DNA of 53,838 nt. It comes from CAYSBE01 sp046309355 (lineage in GTDB: Bacteria; Bacteroidota; Bacteroidia; UKL13-3). Every line of letters begins with the position of its first letter. The stretch's first letter is position 1. Below, piece by piece: positions 45,696 through 53,338 of the stretch. The notes below the pieces were generated by a model. That model saw only the letters and a list, made by a program, of their open reading frames with translations, was not told the origin of the DNA and did no database searches. Made by a program: the position numbers and the translations under genes. The stretch is from contig JBKCPL010000022.1 in the NCBI GenBank assembly GCA_046309355.1, positions 1-53,838 on the forward strand, read 5' to 3'.

Positions 45696-46797
45696 ACTTC
45701 ATCACTATTTCATACGTGGGGAAATTGTATGATGACCATTTTTTAACAACTACCGAACCGCGCATCAGCATTAGTCCGGGGTTCGAACGTACCATTGATT
45801 TTATAGGTGTGGCATCCATAGTATAGTAGGTAATGGGCAATTGGTATTCGTGGCGGTAAGCTTCAACTTCATCCAGCGGAGTAGAGGTAAGCCCCCACAG
45901 TGAACGGCCGGATGCCTGCCACTCCACGGCAAGTTGTGCCAGACTTTTTTCGATGTGGCGGGTTTTTTCTAGTGTAGTTTGTGTAAGCACAAGTTTATAG
46001 CCTGGCGCAAGCAACAATGAGTCGGTGTAATTTATCCCTTCGGCATTGTACAAACTAAAATCATGAATCGGAGGTTCGTACCCTTTGCGAATGAGTTTAT
46101 CTTTACGGTCAATAAATGTATAGGTGTCGTCAATCTTACCAACGTCCTCAACACCCAATTCAACTTGCTTGCCATCTTTTTCGTAAATAAATACCATTTG
46201 AAACGAATCGCGCGGGGCACCTTCGGGTATTTGCATAAGCGGCAAAATATCATTGCCCTCTTTGTACGGCAAGAAATCAATTTTAGGTAAAAACATGTAG
46301 GTGTAAACAGTAAATGCTGTTACCACCAGCGTTGATATAAAGAGGGCGATACTTTGAATACCTTTGTTGAACAGAGGACGTATATGCTTGTGTCCGTAAA
46401 ATATAATGAGGATAAACACCATCAACACTAAATCTTTGAAAAATGATTCGACAGGTTTCAGTTTGATGGCATCGCCAAAACAGCCACAGTCAGTAACCTT
46501 ATTGGTAATGGCTGAATAGCCGGTTAGCAAGGTAAAAAATGCAATCATGAGCACAAGCAGTCCTGCATTTAAATACGCATATGCTCCCAGCAGAAGAGCT
46601 ACACCCACTATAATTTCGAATATGCAGATAAACATTGCCAGTGGCACAGCCCATTGAATAAAGAACGGCATGTGAAATACTTCGAAATATTCTTCCAGCT
46701 TATACGAAAAACCAATGGTATCATTGGCTTTTATCAAGCCTGAAATAATAAATAGTACACCTACAAAAATTCGGCTGAATGTGATCACGTACTTCAT
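45685..46797 (-). CDS. BT_3928-type DoxX-family membrane protein
   Basis: The 370-residue protein has a DoxX four-helix membrane domain (about 1-165), beginning with ITFSRIFVGVLFIISGLIKAN and including the redox-like DCGCFGD loop (about 105) that is diagnostic of the BT_3928 family. The C-terminal half is a soluble domain resembling a thioredoxin fold without a CxxC motif. It is known to occur with DUF1599 and folP in Bacteroidota; the function is unknown, though a role in membrane redox balance is a reasonable idea. It overlaps both neighbours (11 and 4 nt). Confidence 0.88.
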   Translation of the reverse strand: MKYVITFSRIFVGVLFIISGLIKANDTIGFSYKLEEYFEVFHMPFFIQWAVPLAMFICIFEIIVGVALLLGAYAYLNAGLLVLMIAFFTLLTGYSAITNKVTDCGCFGDAIKLKPVESFFKDLVLMVFILIIFYGHKHIRPLFNKGIQSIALFISTLVVTAFTVYTYMFLPKIDFLPYKEGNDILPLMQIPEGAPRDSFQMVFIYEKDGKQVELGVEDVGKIDDTYTFIDRKDKLIRKGYEPPIHDFSLYNAEGINYTDSLLLAPGYKLVLTQTTLEKTRHIEKSLAQLAVEWQASGRSLWGLTSTPLDEVEAYRHEYQLPITYYTMDATPIKSMVRSNPGLMLMRGSVVVKKWSSYNFPTYEIVMKYVK

Positions 46798-47354
46798 ACT
46801 GTTGTTGATTTTTGTTGTTCGCTAAGTTGTATCAGGGCAAATACAGAATAATTGATCATATCGCGGATGTTAGACTCCACACCTTCGCTAGCCAAAGTTT
46901 TCCCATCGCTTTCTTCAATCTGACGTATGCGCAGCAAACGCATCAAAAGCATATCGGTAAAAGTACTTACTCGCATATCGCGCCATGCTTCTCCGTAATC
47001 GTGGTTCTTCTGCATCATCAATTCTTTGGTTAAAGCAATCTGCTTGTCATACATGGTTGTCAGCATTTGTATGTCGGGGTTCAGACCTACCTGATCATTC
47101 AGTTCCATTTGAATAAGCGCAATGAGGCAGTAATTGATAATGCCTACAAACTCACTTTCGGTACTGTCATTTATCTTCTGCGATTTTTTTTCTTCAATCG
47201 TTCGTATGCGCTGTGCTTTTATAAAAATCTGATCCATGATAGAGCTATTGCGCATAACGCGCCACGAAGTTCCGTAATCCTTATTTTTTTTGATAAAAAG
47301 ATCGCGGCAGGAAGCAATAACTGAATCGTACTGATGTGATGTTTGATTTATCAA
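46794..47354 (-). CDS. DUF1599 protein with two copies of the domain
   Basis: The protein contains two DUF1599 repeats, each with the motif KNKDYGTSWR or KNHDYGEAWR followed by KAQRIRTIEE or RLLRIRQIEE. The repeats are about 90 residues apart and end in a helix with NYxxxALIQ. I prefer the TTG at 47354 as start, because homologues begin about ten residues before the YDSVI motif; the open frame continues to a GTG at 47435 but would then run into the folP coding region. DUF1599 is often described as a nucleotide-modifying or pyrophosphatase-like family, but no reaction is known. The gene is divergent from folP by about 47 bp. Confidence 0.8.
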   Translation of the reverse strand: MINQTSHQYDSVIASCRDLFIKKNKDYGTSWRVMRNSSIMDQIFIKAQRIRTIEEKKSQKINDSTESEFVGIINYCLIALIQMELNDQVGLNPDIQMLTTMYDKQIALTKELMMQKNHDYGEAWRDMRVSTFTDMLLMRLLRIRQIEESDGKTLASEGVESNIRDMINYSVFALIQLSEQQKSTTV

Positions 47355-47401
47355 GGGAGGGTTGTTTATTTGTATGGATACGCACAAAAATACACGTGGC
47401 C

Positions 47402-48262
47402 GTGAAATTGCAAGTACCTGAAAGAAAAAATACACTAAATTTTAACGGAAAATTAGTGACACTGCACAAGCCAGTGGTGATGGGCATTATAAATGCAACT
47501 CCCGATTCGTTTTACACCCATAGCCGTAAACAGCATACGGATGAGGTTTTGGAGATGGCTGACGAAATGAAAAATGAAGGAGCTTCCATATTGGATGTGG
47601 GCGGTTATTCAAGTCGTCCGGGAGCAGCAGAAATCAGCGAACAGGAAGAAACAGACCGCATTTTGCCTGTCATTGAGGCATTGCACCATGCTTTCCCCGA
47701 TTTGCCACTTAGCATTGATACATTTAGGGCAAATGTGGCACGGTATGCCGTAAATGCAGGAGCGTCAGCTGTTAACGATATATCCTCGGGTGATGACGAT
47801 AAGGCGATGATACCCACGGTTGCTCAGTTGGGGGTACCCTATTTTATGATGCACAAACAAGGTTCGCCCAAAACTATGCAGCAAAATCCTACCTATTCAA
47901 ACGTTGTTCTGGATGTGATGAACTACTTTTCGGGTAAATTGGAACAGGTGCGCACAGCAGGAATTTCGGATTGCATTATCGATCCGGGCTTTGGGTTCGG
48001 AAAAACCCTTGAGCATAATTATGCACTGCTTCGTTCCCTATCCGATTTCGGTATATTCGGGTTGCCTGTACTGGCCGGTGTTTCACGAAAAAGCATGATA
48101 CAAAAGGTCATTCATGCTTCGGCTGAACAATCGCTTAATGGTTCTACCGTATTGCATACCATTGCTTTACTTAATGGCGCCAATGTTTTACGCGTACATG
48201 ATGTAAAAGAGGCAATGGAATGTATTAATCTTGTGGAAGTACTGAATGGAAAAATGGAATAA
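47402..48262 (+). CDS. folP: Dihydropteroate synthase
   Basis: The enzyme condenses p-aminobenzoate with dihydropterin pyrophosphate in folate synthesis. The 286-residue TIM barrel has the MGIINATPDSFY motif, the pterin-binding DVGGYSSRPGA loop, INDISSG and DPGFGFGKT. I prefer the GTG at 47402 (VKLQVPERK), since the 22 residues before it are not conserved in relatives and overlap the DUF1599 leader. The gene's 3' end overlaps cdaA by 17 nt. Confidence 0.95.
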   Translation: MKLQVPERKNTLNFNGKLVTLHKPVVMGIINATPDSFYTHSRKQHTDEVLEMADEMKNEGASILDVGGYSSRPGAAEISEQEETDRILPVIEALHHAFPDLPLSIDTFRANVARYAVNAGASAVNDISSGDDDKAMIPTVAQLGVPYFMMHKQGSPKTMQQNPTYSNVVLDVMNYFSGKLEQVRTAGISDCIIDPGFGFGKTLEHNYALLRSLSDFGIFGLPVLAGVSRKSMIQKVIHASAEQSLNGSTVLHTIALLNGANVLRVHDVKEAMECINLVEVLNGKME

Positions 48263-49061
48263 ACTATACTCTAACCTCTCCCTCATCAACCTTATTGATG
48301 TGTTGCTGGTACTGATTATACTCTATCAGCTTTACAGGCTATTGAAAGGGAGTCTGGCTTTCAATATGATAATTGGCCTCATTACCATTTATGTGTTCTG
48401 GATCATTGTCAATTATTTCGAGCTTCGCATTACGGAACGCATCCTGGACGAGTTTATAAAAGTTGGTTTTATTGCTATTCTCATCGTTTTTCAGCAAGAG
48501 ATACGCAAGTTTTTGCTGTTGTTGGGTAAAGGCACGTTCGGCAACGAAAATTTTTCAGTATTTAATCTCTTGCCTTGGAATTGGAAAATACAGAAAGAGT
48601 TTCACACTAATTTTGACGAAATAGTAGAGGCATGTAGTGTTCTGGCTCAATCCCGTTCGGGGGCGCTGCTCGTTTTCCCCAAAACCAGCGAAATGAAATT
48701 CATAGGTGCCAGTGGTGAAATTCTGGATGCCCACATAACTAAACGCCTTCTGATAAGTATTTTCAGTAAAAACAGTCCGCTACACGATGGTGCCGTCATT
48801 ATCGCAAACAGTAAAATAAAAGCAGCCAATGCCATTTTACCTGTGAGCGAAAATCCGGAGGTTCAGAATAAATATGGCCTCAGGCACCTATCGGCATTGG
48901 GCATCACCGAACAAACAGATGCTATTGCATTGGTTGTATCAGAAGAAAAAGGTACCATAGCCATTGCAAAGGAAGGTAAGTTGATTGAGGGTCTTTCAGA
49001 TAAAGAAATTGTCAATTACCTGAATAAAGAATTTGCCACCGACATGGTAAAAATTAGGTAG
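48246..49061 (+). CDS. cdaA: Membrane diadenylate cyclase with an altered catalytic motif
   Basis: The 271-residue protein has three N-terminal membrane helices (about 14-90) and a DAC domain that makes cyclic di-AMP from two ATP. The DGA motif is present (HDGAVII), as is the alternative RSGALLVF strand. The second signature, which normally reads R-H-R in the order GxRHR, reads GLRHL here. The third residue, which contacts phosphate in other cyclases, is leucine. The DNA (CAC CTA) is one G-to-T change from the usual arginine codon. Activity might therefore be reduced. The gene overlaps folP by 17 nt, an arrangement common in the phylum. Confidence 0.9.
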   Translation: MEKWNKLYSNLSLINLIDVLLVLIILYQLYRLLKGSLAFNMIIGLITIYVFWIIVNYFELRITERILDEFIKVGFIAILIVFQQEIRKFLLLLGKGTFGNENFSVFNLLPWNWKIQKEFHTNFDEIVEACSVLAQSRSGALLVFPKTSEMKFIGASGEILDAHITKRLLISIFSKNSPLHDGAVIIANSKIKAANAILPVSENPEVQNKYGLRHLSALGITEQTDAIALVVSEEKGTIAIAKEGKLIEGLSDKEIVNYLNKEFATDMVKIR

Positions 49062-49083
49062 CGCCATTGCGTCTATAACGGCA

Positions 49084-49569
49084 TCATTTAGTATTTATAT
49101 CATCCCAAATCTGTTCGGGCGATTTGCCCAGGTACTTTAGCGACATTTCAGCATCTTCGGCCATTTCGCTGTTAGGGTATGTTTCCAGAAACTTTTTATA
49201 CGTCCGCTCGGCAGCTTCGGTATTATTCAGTGCATTTTCAAAAATATAGCCTTGCAGAAACAATGCATTTTCAGCTACCGTACTTTTGGGGTAGTCATTC
49301 ATCAAATCAGTTAAAATCGTAATGGCCTCATGGTGCGATGCCAGTCCGTTGCATAGCTGAGCAGCTTTAAACATAAATACAGGCGATTGTTCATCGTCCG
49401 GATATTTATCGGCAAATTCCAAATACAGTCGCTTGCGTTCATTCAGCATCTGAGGAGAAAAAATACTGTCGTTGGATTCTGTGTTTTTTATGCTTTTCAG
49501 CATTTTTTCCTTGGGCGATTCGCAGGCAGCAATAAAAAGCAAAACGGATGCTATGAATACTATTCTCAT
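49084..49569 (-). CDS. TPR-like lipoprotein (BamD/YbgF-type)
   Basis: The 161-residue protein has a lipoprotein signal peptide with lipobox FIAAC (about C16), then three TPR units (KYPDDEQSPVFMFKAA, DLMNDYPKSTVAENALF, KFLETYPNSEMAEDAEM). The pattern fits outer-membrane assembly lipoproteins of the BamD/CpoB group, but it is too short to be BamD itself. It is transcribed alone from TACATTTG at 49590-49597. Confidence 0.85.
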   Translation of the reverse strand: MRIVFIASVLLFIAACESPKEKMLKSIKNTESNDSIFSPQMLNERKRLYLEFADKYPDDEQSPVFMFKAAQLCNGLASHHEAITILTDLMNDYPKSTVAENALFLQGYIFENALNNTEAAERTYKKFLETYPNSEMAEDAEMSLKYLGKSPEQIWDDINTK

Positions 49570-49589
49570 ACAGGTGATTAAAACAGCTG

Positions 49590-49597
49590 CAAATGTA
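49590..49597 (-). promoter_or_regulatory. -7 element of the TPR lipoprotein gene
   Basis: Minus strand TACATTTG, an exact TAnnTTTG match ending 20 nt before the start codon. Confidence 0.55.
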
Positions 49598-49613
49598 AGT
49601 GAATTTGTTATAC

Positions 49614-49973
49614 TTAAAATTGTCCTGTTTGCAGCATTACCAAAGTGCAGGCCTCTACCACTTCGATACCTTGTTCCCGAAGCAATGCCTGCAATTCAGG
49701 ATTCTCGGTTCCCGGATTAAAAATTACCCGTGCAGGTTTTAATTTCAGCAAATAATCTACATACGGAATCTGATTTTGAGGTCCAAGGTATAAGGTTACC
49801 GTATCAATATCTGTTTCCGGTAAAAGGGGCGTAATTTCAGTATCGTCTATTTTCCCGGATTTAAGTCCGAATGCAATAACCGGATAGTGATACTTTCTAA
49901 GCAACTGAGTTGCCATATAACTGTATCGGGCCGCATTAGGCGATGCTCCCATAACCAATGTGGTTTGTTTCAT
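49614..49973 (-). CDS. CoA-binding protein (YccU-like)
   Basis: The 119-residue protein is a stand-alone CoA-binding Rossmann domain with the VMGASPNAARYS motif (about 7-18), YPVIAFG, a PETDIDTVTLYLG segment and the conserved C-terminal NPGTENPEL and VVEACTLVML. Such proteins bind CoA or acyl-CoA and their role is unknown. The frame opens 16 codons earlier, but the family begins at MKQTTLVMG (ATG 49973), just after a good -7 element. It is divergent from pheT. Confidence 0.9.
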   Translation of the reverse strand: MKQTTLVMGASPNAARYSYMATQLLRKYHYPVIAFGLKSGKIDDTEITPLLPETDIDTVTLYLGPQNQIPYVDYLLKLKPARVIFNPGTENPELQALLREQGIEVVEACTLVMLQTGQF

Positions 49974-49978
49974 ACACA

Positions 49979-49986
49979 CAAAAGTA
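49979..49986 (-). promoter_or_regulatory. -7 element of the CoA-binding protein gene
   Basis: Minus strand TACTTTTG, an exact match, only 5 nt from the start codon. The transcript would be almost leaderless. Confidence 0.5.
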
Positions 49987-50049
49987 GCACAGAATGGCAA
50001 TTTGATGCACTGAATATGCAATTCATCCGTGAACTATACGGCAAATGTG

Positions 50050-50057
50050 TATTTTCG
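50050..50057 (+). promoter_or_regulatory. -7 variant element of pheT
   Basis: TATTTTCG (TAnnTTCG) ends 26 nt before the pheT start, the longest leader among the TTCG variants. Confidence 0.4.
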
Positions 50058-50083
50058 TGCCTTTCATTTCACGATACGCGCAC

Positions 50084-52498
50084 ATGAAAATTTCATACAA
50101 CTGGTTACTTGAGCTTATACAAACCGAGCTATCGCCCGCTCAGATTGCCGACCTTCTTACGGGTTGCGGTCTTGAAGTAGATGGCATAGAGTCTTATCAA
50201 AATATTCCCGGAGCATTAGAGGGAATTGTTGTAGGCGAAGTAATAACCTGCGAAAAGCATCCCAATGCAGACCGCTTGAGGGTAACTACCGTAAATATCG
50301 GACAACCTGAATTGCTGCATATTGTATGCGGGGCGGCAAATGTAGCCGTGGGTCAGAAAGTGCTGGTGGCTACACCCGGCAGCAAAGTTTATCCGATAAA
50401 CGGTGAGCCGTTTGAAATTAAGAAATCTAAAATCAGGGGCGAAGTAAGCGAAGGAATGATATGTGCTGAAGATGAGCTGAGTTTGGGACATAGCCACGAT
50501 GGCATTCTGGTTTTGCCAAACGACTGTATACCGGGCTCGCAAGCTTCCGATTATTTTCCTGTATATACCGATACAAAAATTGAAATTGGCCTTACGGCAA
50601 ATAGAGGCGATGCTGCATCACATCTGGGTGTAGCACGTGATTTAAAGGCATTGCTCAATTCAGAAATAAAACTGCCGGGCGCTGATTTTTCCATTCCTGT
50701 TTCTACTGATATCAATGCTGTGCGGGTAAACGTGCAGGATATTGTTGGCTGCAAACGCTATACTGGTATTACCCTAAAAGGTGTAACCGTAAGCGAATCG
50801 CCCTCATGGCTTAAAAATAAACTAAAGGTAATAGGCTTAAACCCGGTAAACGTAATTGTAGACATCACGAACTATGTCATGCACGAATGTGGTCAGCCGC
50901 TTCATGCTTTTGATATGTCTAAAATATCAGGAGGTGAAATAGTCGTTAAAACGGCAACACCGGATACTTTATTTACTACGCTTGATAAAACAGAACGTAA
51001 GTTGAACGGCACGGAGTGCATGATTTGTGATACTGAGAAACCATTAGCCATAGCAGGTGTGTTTGGCGGATTGCACTCAGGCATTACGTCTGATACAAAA
51101 GATATATTTATTGAAAGCGCATGGTTTGACGCTGCGTCTGTGCGCAAAACTGCCAAACTTCACGGCCTTTCTACCGATGCCTCATTCCGCTTCGAACGAG
51201 GAACGGATCCCGAATTGCCACGTGTTGCACTAAAACGTGCCGTTCAACTCGTACTTGAATTAGCCGGAGGCAGTGTTGCCGGTCAGGTTATAGATGTTTA
51301 TCCTATGCCGGCTGCTCCCGTTCAACTTGATTTCCGTATTTCTAAACTGTATAAGTTAATTGGTCAGCCGATTGACGTGAATGTAATCAAACAGATTCTT
51401 ACGTCACTTGACTTTGTAGTGAACCAAACAGAAAACGCAGATGTACTCCACTTAGAAGTGCCGCTTTACCGAACAGAGGTTACACGCGAAGCGGATGTGG
51501 CCGAAGAAATTTTACGCATATTCGGACTAAACAATATCGACATTCCTCAACAACTGAAATCTACCCTTACGCGATCACAGGATGAACTAAATTGGGTTAA
51601 GCGAAACAAAGTAGCCGATTTTCTTTCATCCAACGGATTTGTAGAAATGCTCAGCAACTCGTTGTCACGTTCGGCCTACTATACGAAAGACGAATTGACA
51701 AATGCCGTAAAACTACTAAATCCGCTGAGTAGCGACCTGGATATACTTCGCATAACTATGTTGTGGAACGGGCTGGAAATGCTGCAGTATAACAGAAATA
51801 GAAAGTTGAACGACATACAGGCATTTGAATTTGGAAATACGTATGTAACTCTAAATGGCAAATACGAAGAGCACATGCAACTGGCCTTGTATATTGCAGG
51901 AAACAAAATTCCTGAAAACTGGCAAGGCTCATCGGCTTCAAGTTCATTTTATCAACTTAAGTCTATGGTACAACAGGTGCTTAGTAAATCAGGTATCGGC
52001 AGCGAATTTATCTGTGTACCTGTTGAACATTTGCATATTAAGCCTGCATTCTCCATATATGTACACGATATTGAATTGGGAACTTTTGGAGTAATCGCCC
52101 CTTCTGTTGCCTCGGCATTTGACTTGGAATACCCTGTATATTACGCATGCCTTAATTGGCAAAAGGTAAACGATGTGGCAGCAAAAAATGTATTTTCCCT
52201 GCACATGCCCTCGCCATTCCCCGCTGTTAACCGCGACTTGGCATTGCTAATTGATGAATCTGTTACGTATGATCAAATCAAACAGTGCATCCTATCAGCC
52301 GATAAGCTGCTGGTAAAAGATGTATCAATATTTGATGTGTACAGAGGCGACAAACTCGAAGCCGGAAAAAAATCATATGCCATCAGCATAACGTTGCAGC
52401 ATACTGAGAAAACCCTTACAGATGAAGAGGTAGATGCAACCGTGCAAAAAATCATCCATTACCTGAACAAGGTAACGGGTGCAGTATTAAGGCAGTAA
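50084..52498 (+). CDS. pheT: Phenylalanyl-tRNA synthetase beta chain
   Basis: The 804-residue protein has all PheT modules: an EMAP-like tRNA-binding domain (about 40-150), B3/B4 editing domain (about 215-400), B5 domain (about 410-480), catalytic-core-like region (about 490-690) and a C-terminal FDX-ACB anticodon-binding domain (about 712-804, with FPAVNRDLALLIDE and VFDVYRG). The start is ATG 50084 (MKISYNWLLEL), as in the family, not the in-frame upstream ATG at 50045. The alpha chain gene pheS is not adjacent in this window. Confidence 0.97.
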   Translation: MKISYNWLLELIQTELSPAQIADLLTGCGLEVDGIESYQNIPGALEGIVVGEVITCEKHPNADRLRVTTVNIGQPELLHIVCGAANVAVGQKVLVATPGSKVYPINGEPFEIKKSKIRGEVSEGMICAEDELSLGHSHDGILVLPNDCIPGSQASDYFPVYTDTKIEIGLTANRGDAASHLGVARDLKALLNSEIKLPGADFSIPVSTDINAVRVNVQDIVGCKRYTGITLKGVTVSESPSWLKNKLKVIGLNPVNVIVDITNYVMHECGQPLHAFDMSKISGGEIVVKTATPDTLFTTLDKTERKLNGTECMICDTEKPLAIAGVFGGLHSGITSDTKDIFIESAWFDAASVRKTAKLHGLSTDASFRFERGTDPELPRVALKRAVQLVLELAGGSVAGQVIDVYPMPAAPVQLDFRISKLYKLIGQPIDVNVIKQILTSLDFVVNQTENADVLHLEVPLYRTEVTREADVAEEILRIFGLNNIDIPQQLKSTLTRSQDELNWVKRNKVADFLSSNGFVEMLSNSLSRSAYYTKDELTNAVKLLNPLSSDLDILRITMLWNGLEMLQYNRNRKLNDIQAFEFGNTYVTLNGKYEEHMQLALYIAGNKIPENWQGSSASSSFYQLKSMVQQVLSKSGIGSEFICVPVEHLHIKPAFSIYVHDIELGTFGVIAPSVASAFDLEYPVYYACLNWQKVNDVAAKNVFSLHMPSPFPAVNRDLALLIDESVTYDQIKQCILSADKLLVKDVSIFDVYRGDKLEAGKKSYAISITLQHTEKTLTDEEVDATVQKIIHYLNKVTGAVLRQ

Positions 52499-52514
52499 GG
52501 TACGCTTACGGCAA

Positions 52515-52601
52515 TTACAGGTTATAAATAATAAATACGAGGGCTGTAATCACAAACCAGCCTGCAACTGCAGCGAATACAATCATTTTTTCTCTGTTCA
52601 T
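52515..52601 (-). CDS. Candidate 28-residue single-helix membrane peptide
   Basis: A frame from ATG 52601 to TAA 52515 encodes 28 residues: a basic start (MNREKM), then about 20 hydrophobic residues (IVFAAVAGWFVITALVFIIY) and a short end. This is the typical shape of a small membrane peptide and its codon use is regular. There is no Shine-Dalgarno sequence and only an incomplete -7-like TACTTTG upstream. It may be real or chance; if real, it is a lone gene between pheT and the asparaginase-like gene. The rest of 52602-52740 shows nothing else. Confidence 0.45.
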   Translation of the reverse strand: MNREKMIVFAAVAGWFVITALVFIIYNL

Positions 52602-52740
52602 ATGGGTCCGTATGTTTACTTGCAAAGTACGACACTCTATAACACCCGGTCATCTGGCACTTATGCACAATTTGGGTTGAGTAGGAGGGAGGTTTGTTGA
52701 ATTTATGAAACACCTGAACTCTAAATCAGGGACTATAGGT

Positions 52741-53229
52741 TTAGGCTATCTCTTCAAAAAAACCGGTTTGCCGGTTTTTCTTGCAATTATTCCAGTTAAA
52801 GTAGCGCCCATTCATGGCAATGTACACTCCCGGTGGCAAGGTTTGAGCAAATGCCAGCGCACTTCCCAGATTAAATAAACCATCGCTTGATCCGAATTTG
52901 TACGGAATCATAGCTCCCGTTATCACAATTGTTTTGTCGTGAATATGTTCGGCCAGTAATCGGGCAGTCGTTGTCATGGTATCCGTGCCGTGCGTTATCA
53001 CAATGCGGTTTTCTTCTGTACGTTTGCAACTTTCCACTATCAAATCGCGGTCGGTATCGGTCATTTCAAGGCTGTCTACCAGCATCAGCGTGCGAATACT
53101 CACATCAACCTTGCATCTCCCCAGTTTCAGAATTTCCTGAATATGCGTGTCTTTAAAAAACAACTGCCCGTTCAGTTCGTTGTACTCTTTATCAAATGTG
53201 CCTCCGGTTACAAAAATGCGTATCGACAT
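52741..53229 (-). CDS. Half-length asparaginase-domain protein
   Basis: The 162-residue protein is the N-terminal domain of type I asparaginases on its own. It has the nucleophile loop VTGGTFD (T10 region), the second catalytic motif HGTDTM, the TGAMIPYKFGSSDGLFNL segment and little more; the C-terminal domain of about 160 residues found in full-length AnsA is absent. Full asparaginases need that domain for the dimeric active site, so either the short form works with a partner or it has another substrate. The upstream part of the frame is dropped because conservation begins at MSIRIFVTGGTFD. A -7 variant lies at 53248-53255. Confidence 0.85.
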   Translation of the reverse strand: MSIRIFVTGGTFDKEYNELNGQLFFKDTHIQEILKLGRCKVDVSIRTLMLVDSLEMTDTDRDLIVESCKRTEENRIVITHGTDTMTTTARLLAEHIHDKTIVITGAMIPYKFGSSDGLFNLGSALAFAQTLPPGVYIAMNGRYFNWNNCKKNRQTGFFEEIA

Positions 53230-53247
53230 AGGTAATAATTTGAGCAG

Positions 53248-53255
53248 CGAACATA
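53248..53255 (-). promoter_or_regulatory. -7 variant element of the asparaginase-like gene
   Basis: Minus strand TATGTTCG (TAnnTTCG), ending 18 nt before the start codon. Confidence 0.42.
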
Positions 53256-53312
53256 GCAATTTGTCGCCATCTTGTAGCAGCAAAAAGGTTAGGCTGAATA
53301 AGGATAAATAAA

Positions 53313-53320
53313 TAAATTCG
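53313..53320 (+). promoter_or_regulatory. -7 variant element of korA
   Basis: TAAATTCG (TAnnTTCG) ends 18 nt before the korA start. Confidence 0.42.
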
Positions 53321-53338
53321 CACACTTTAATAGAACTC

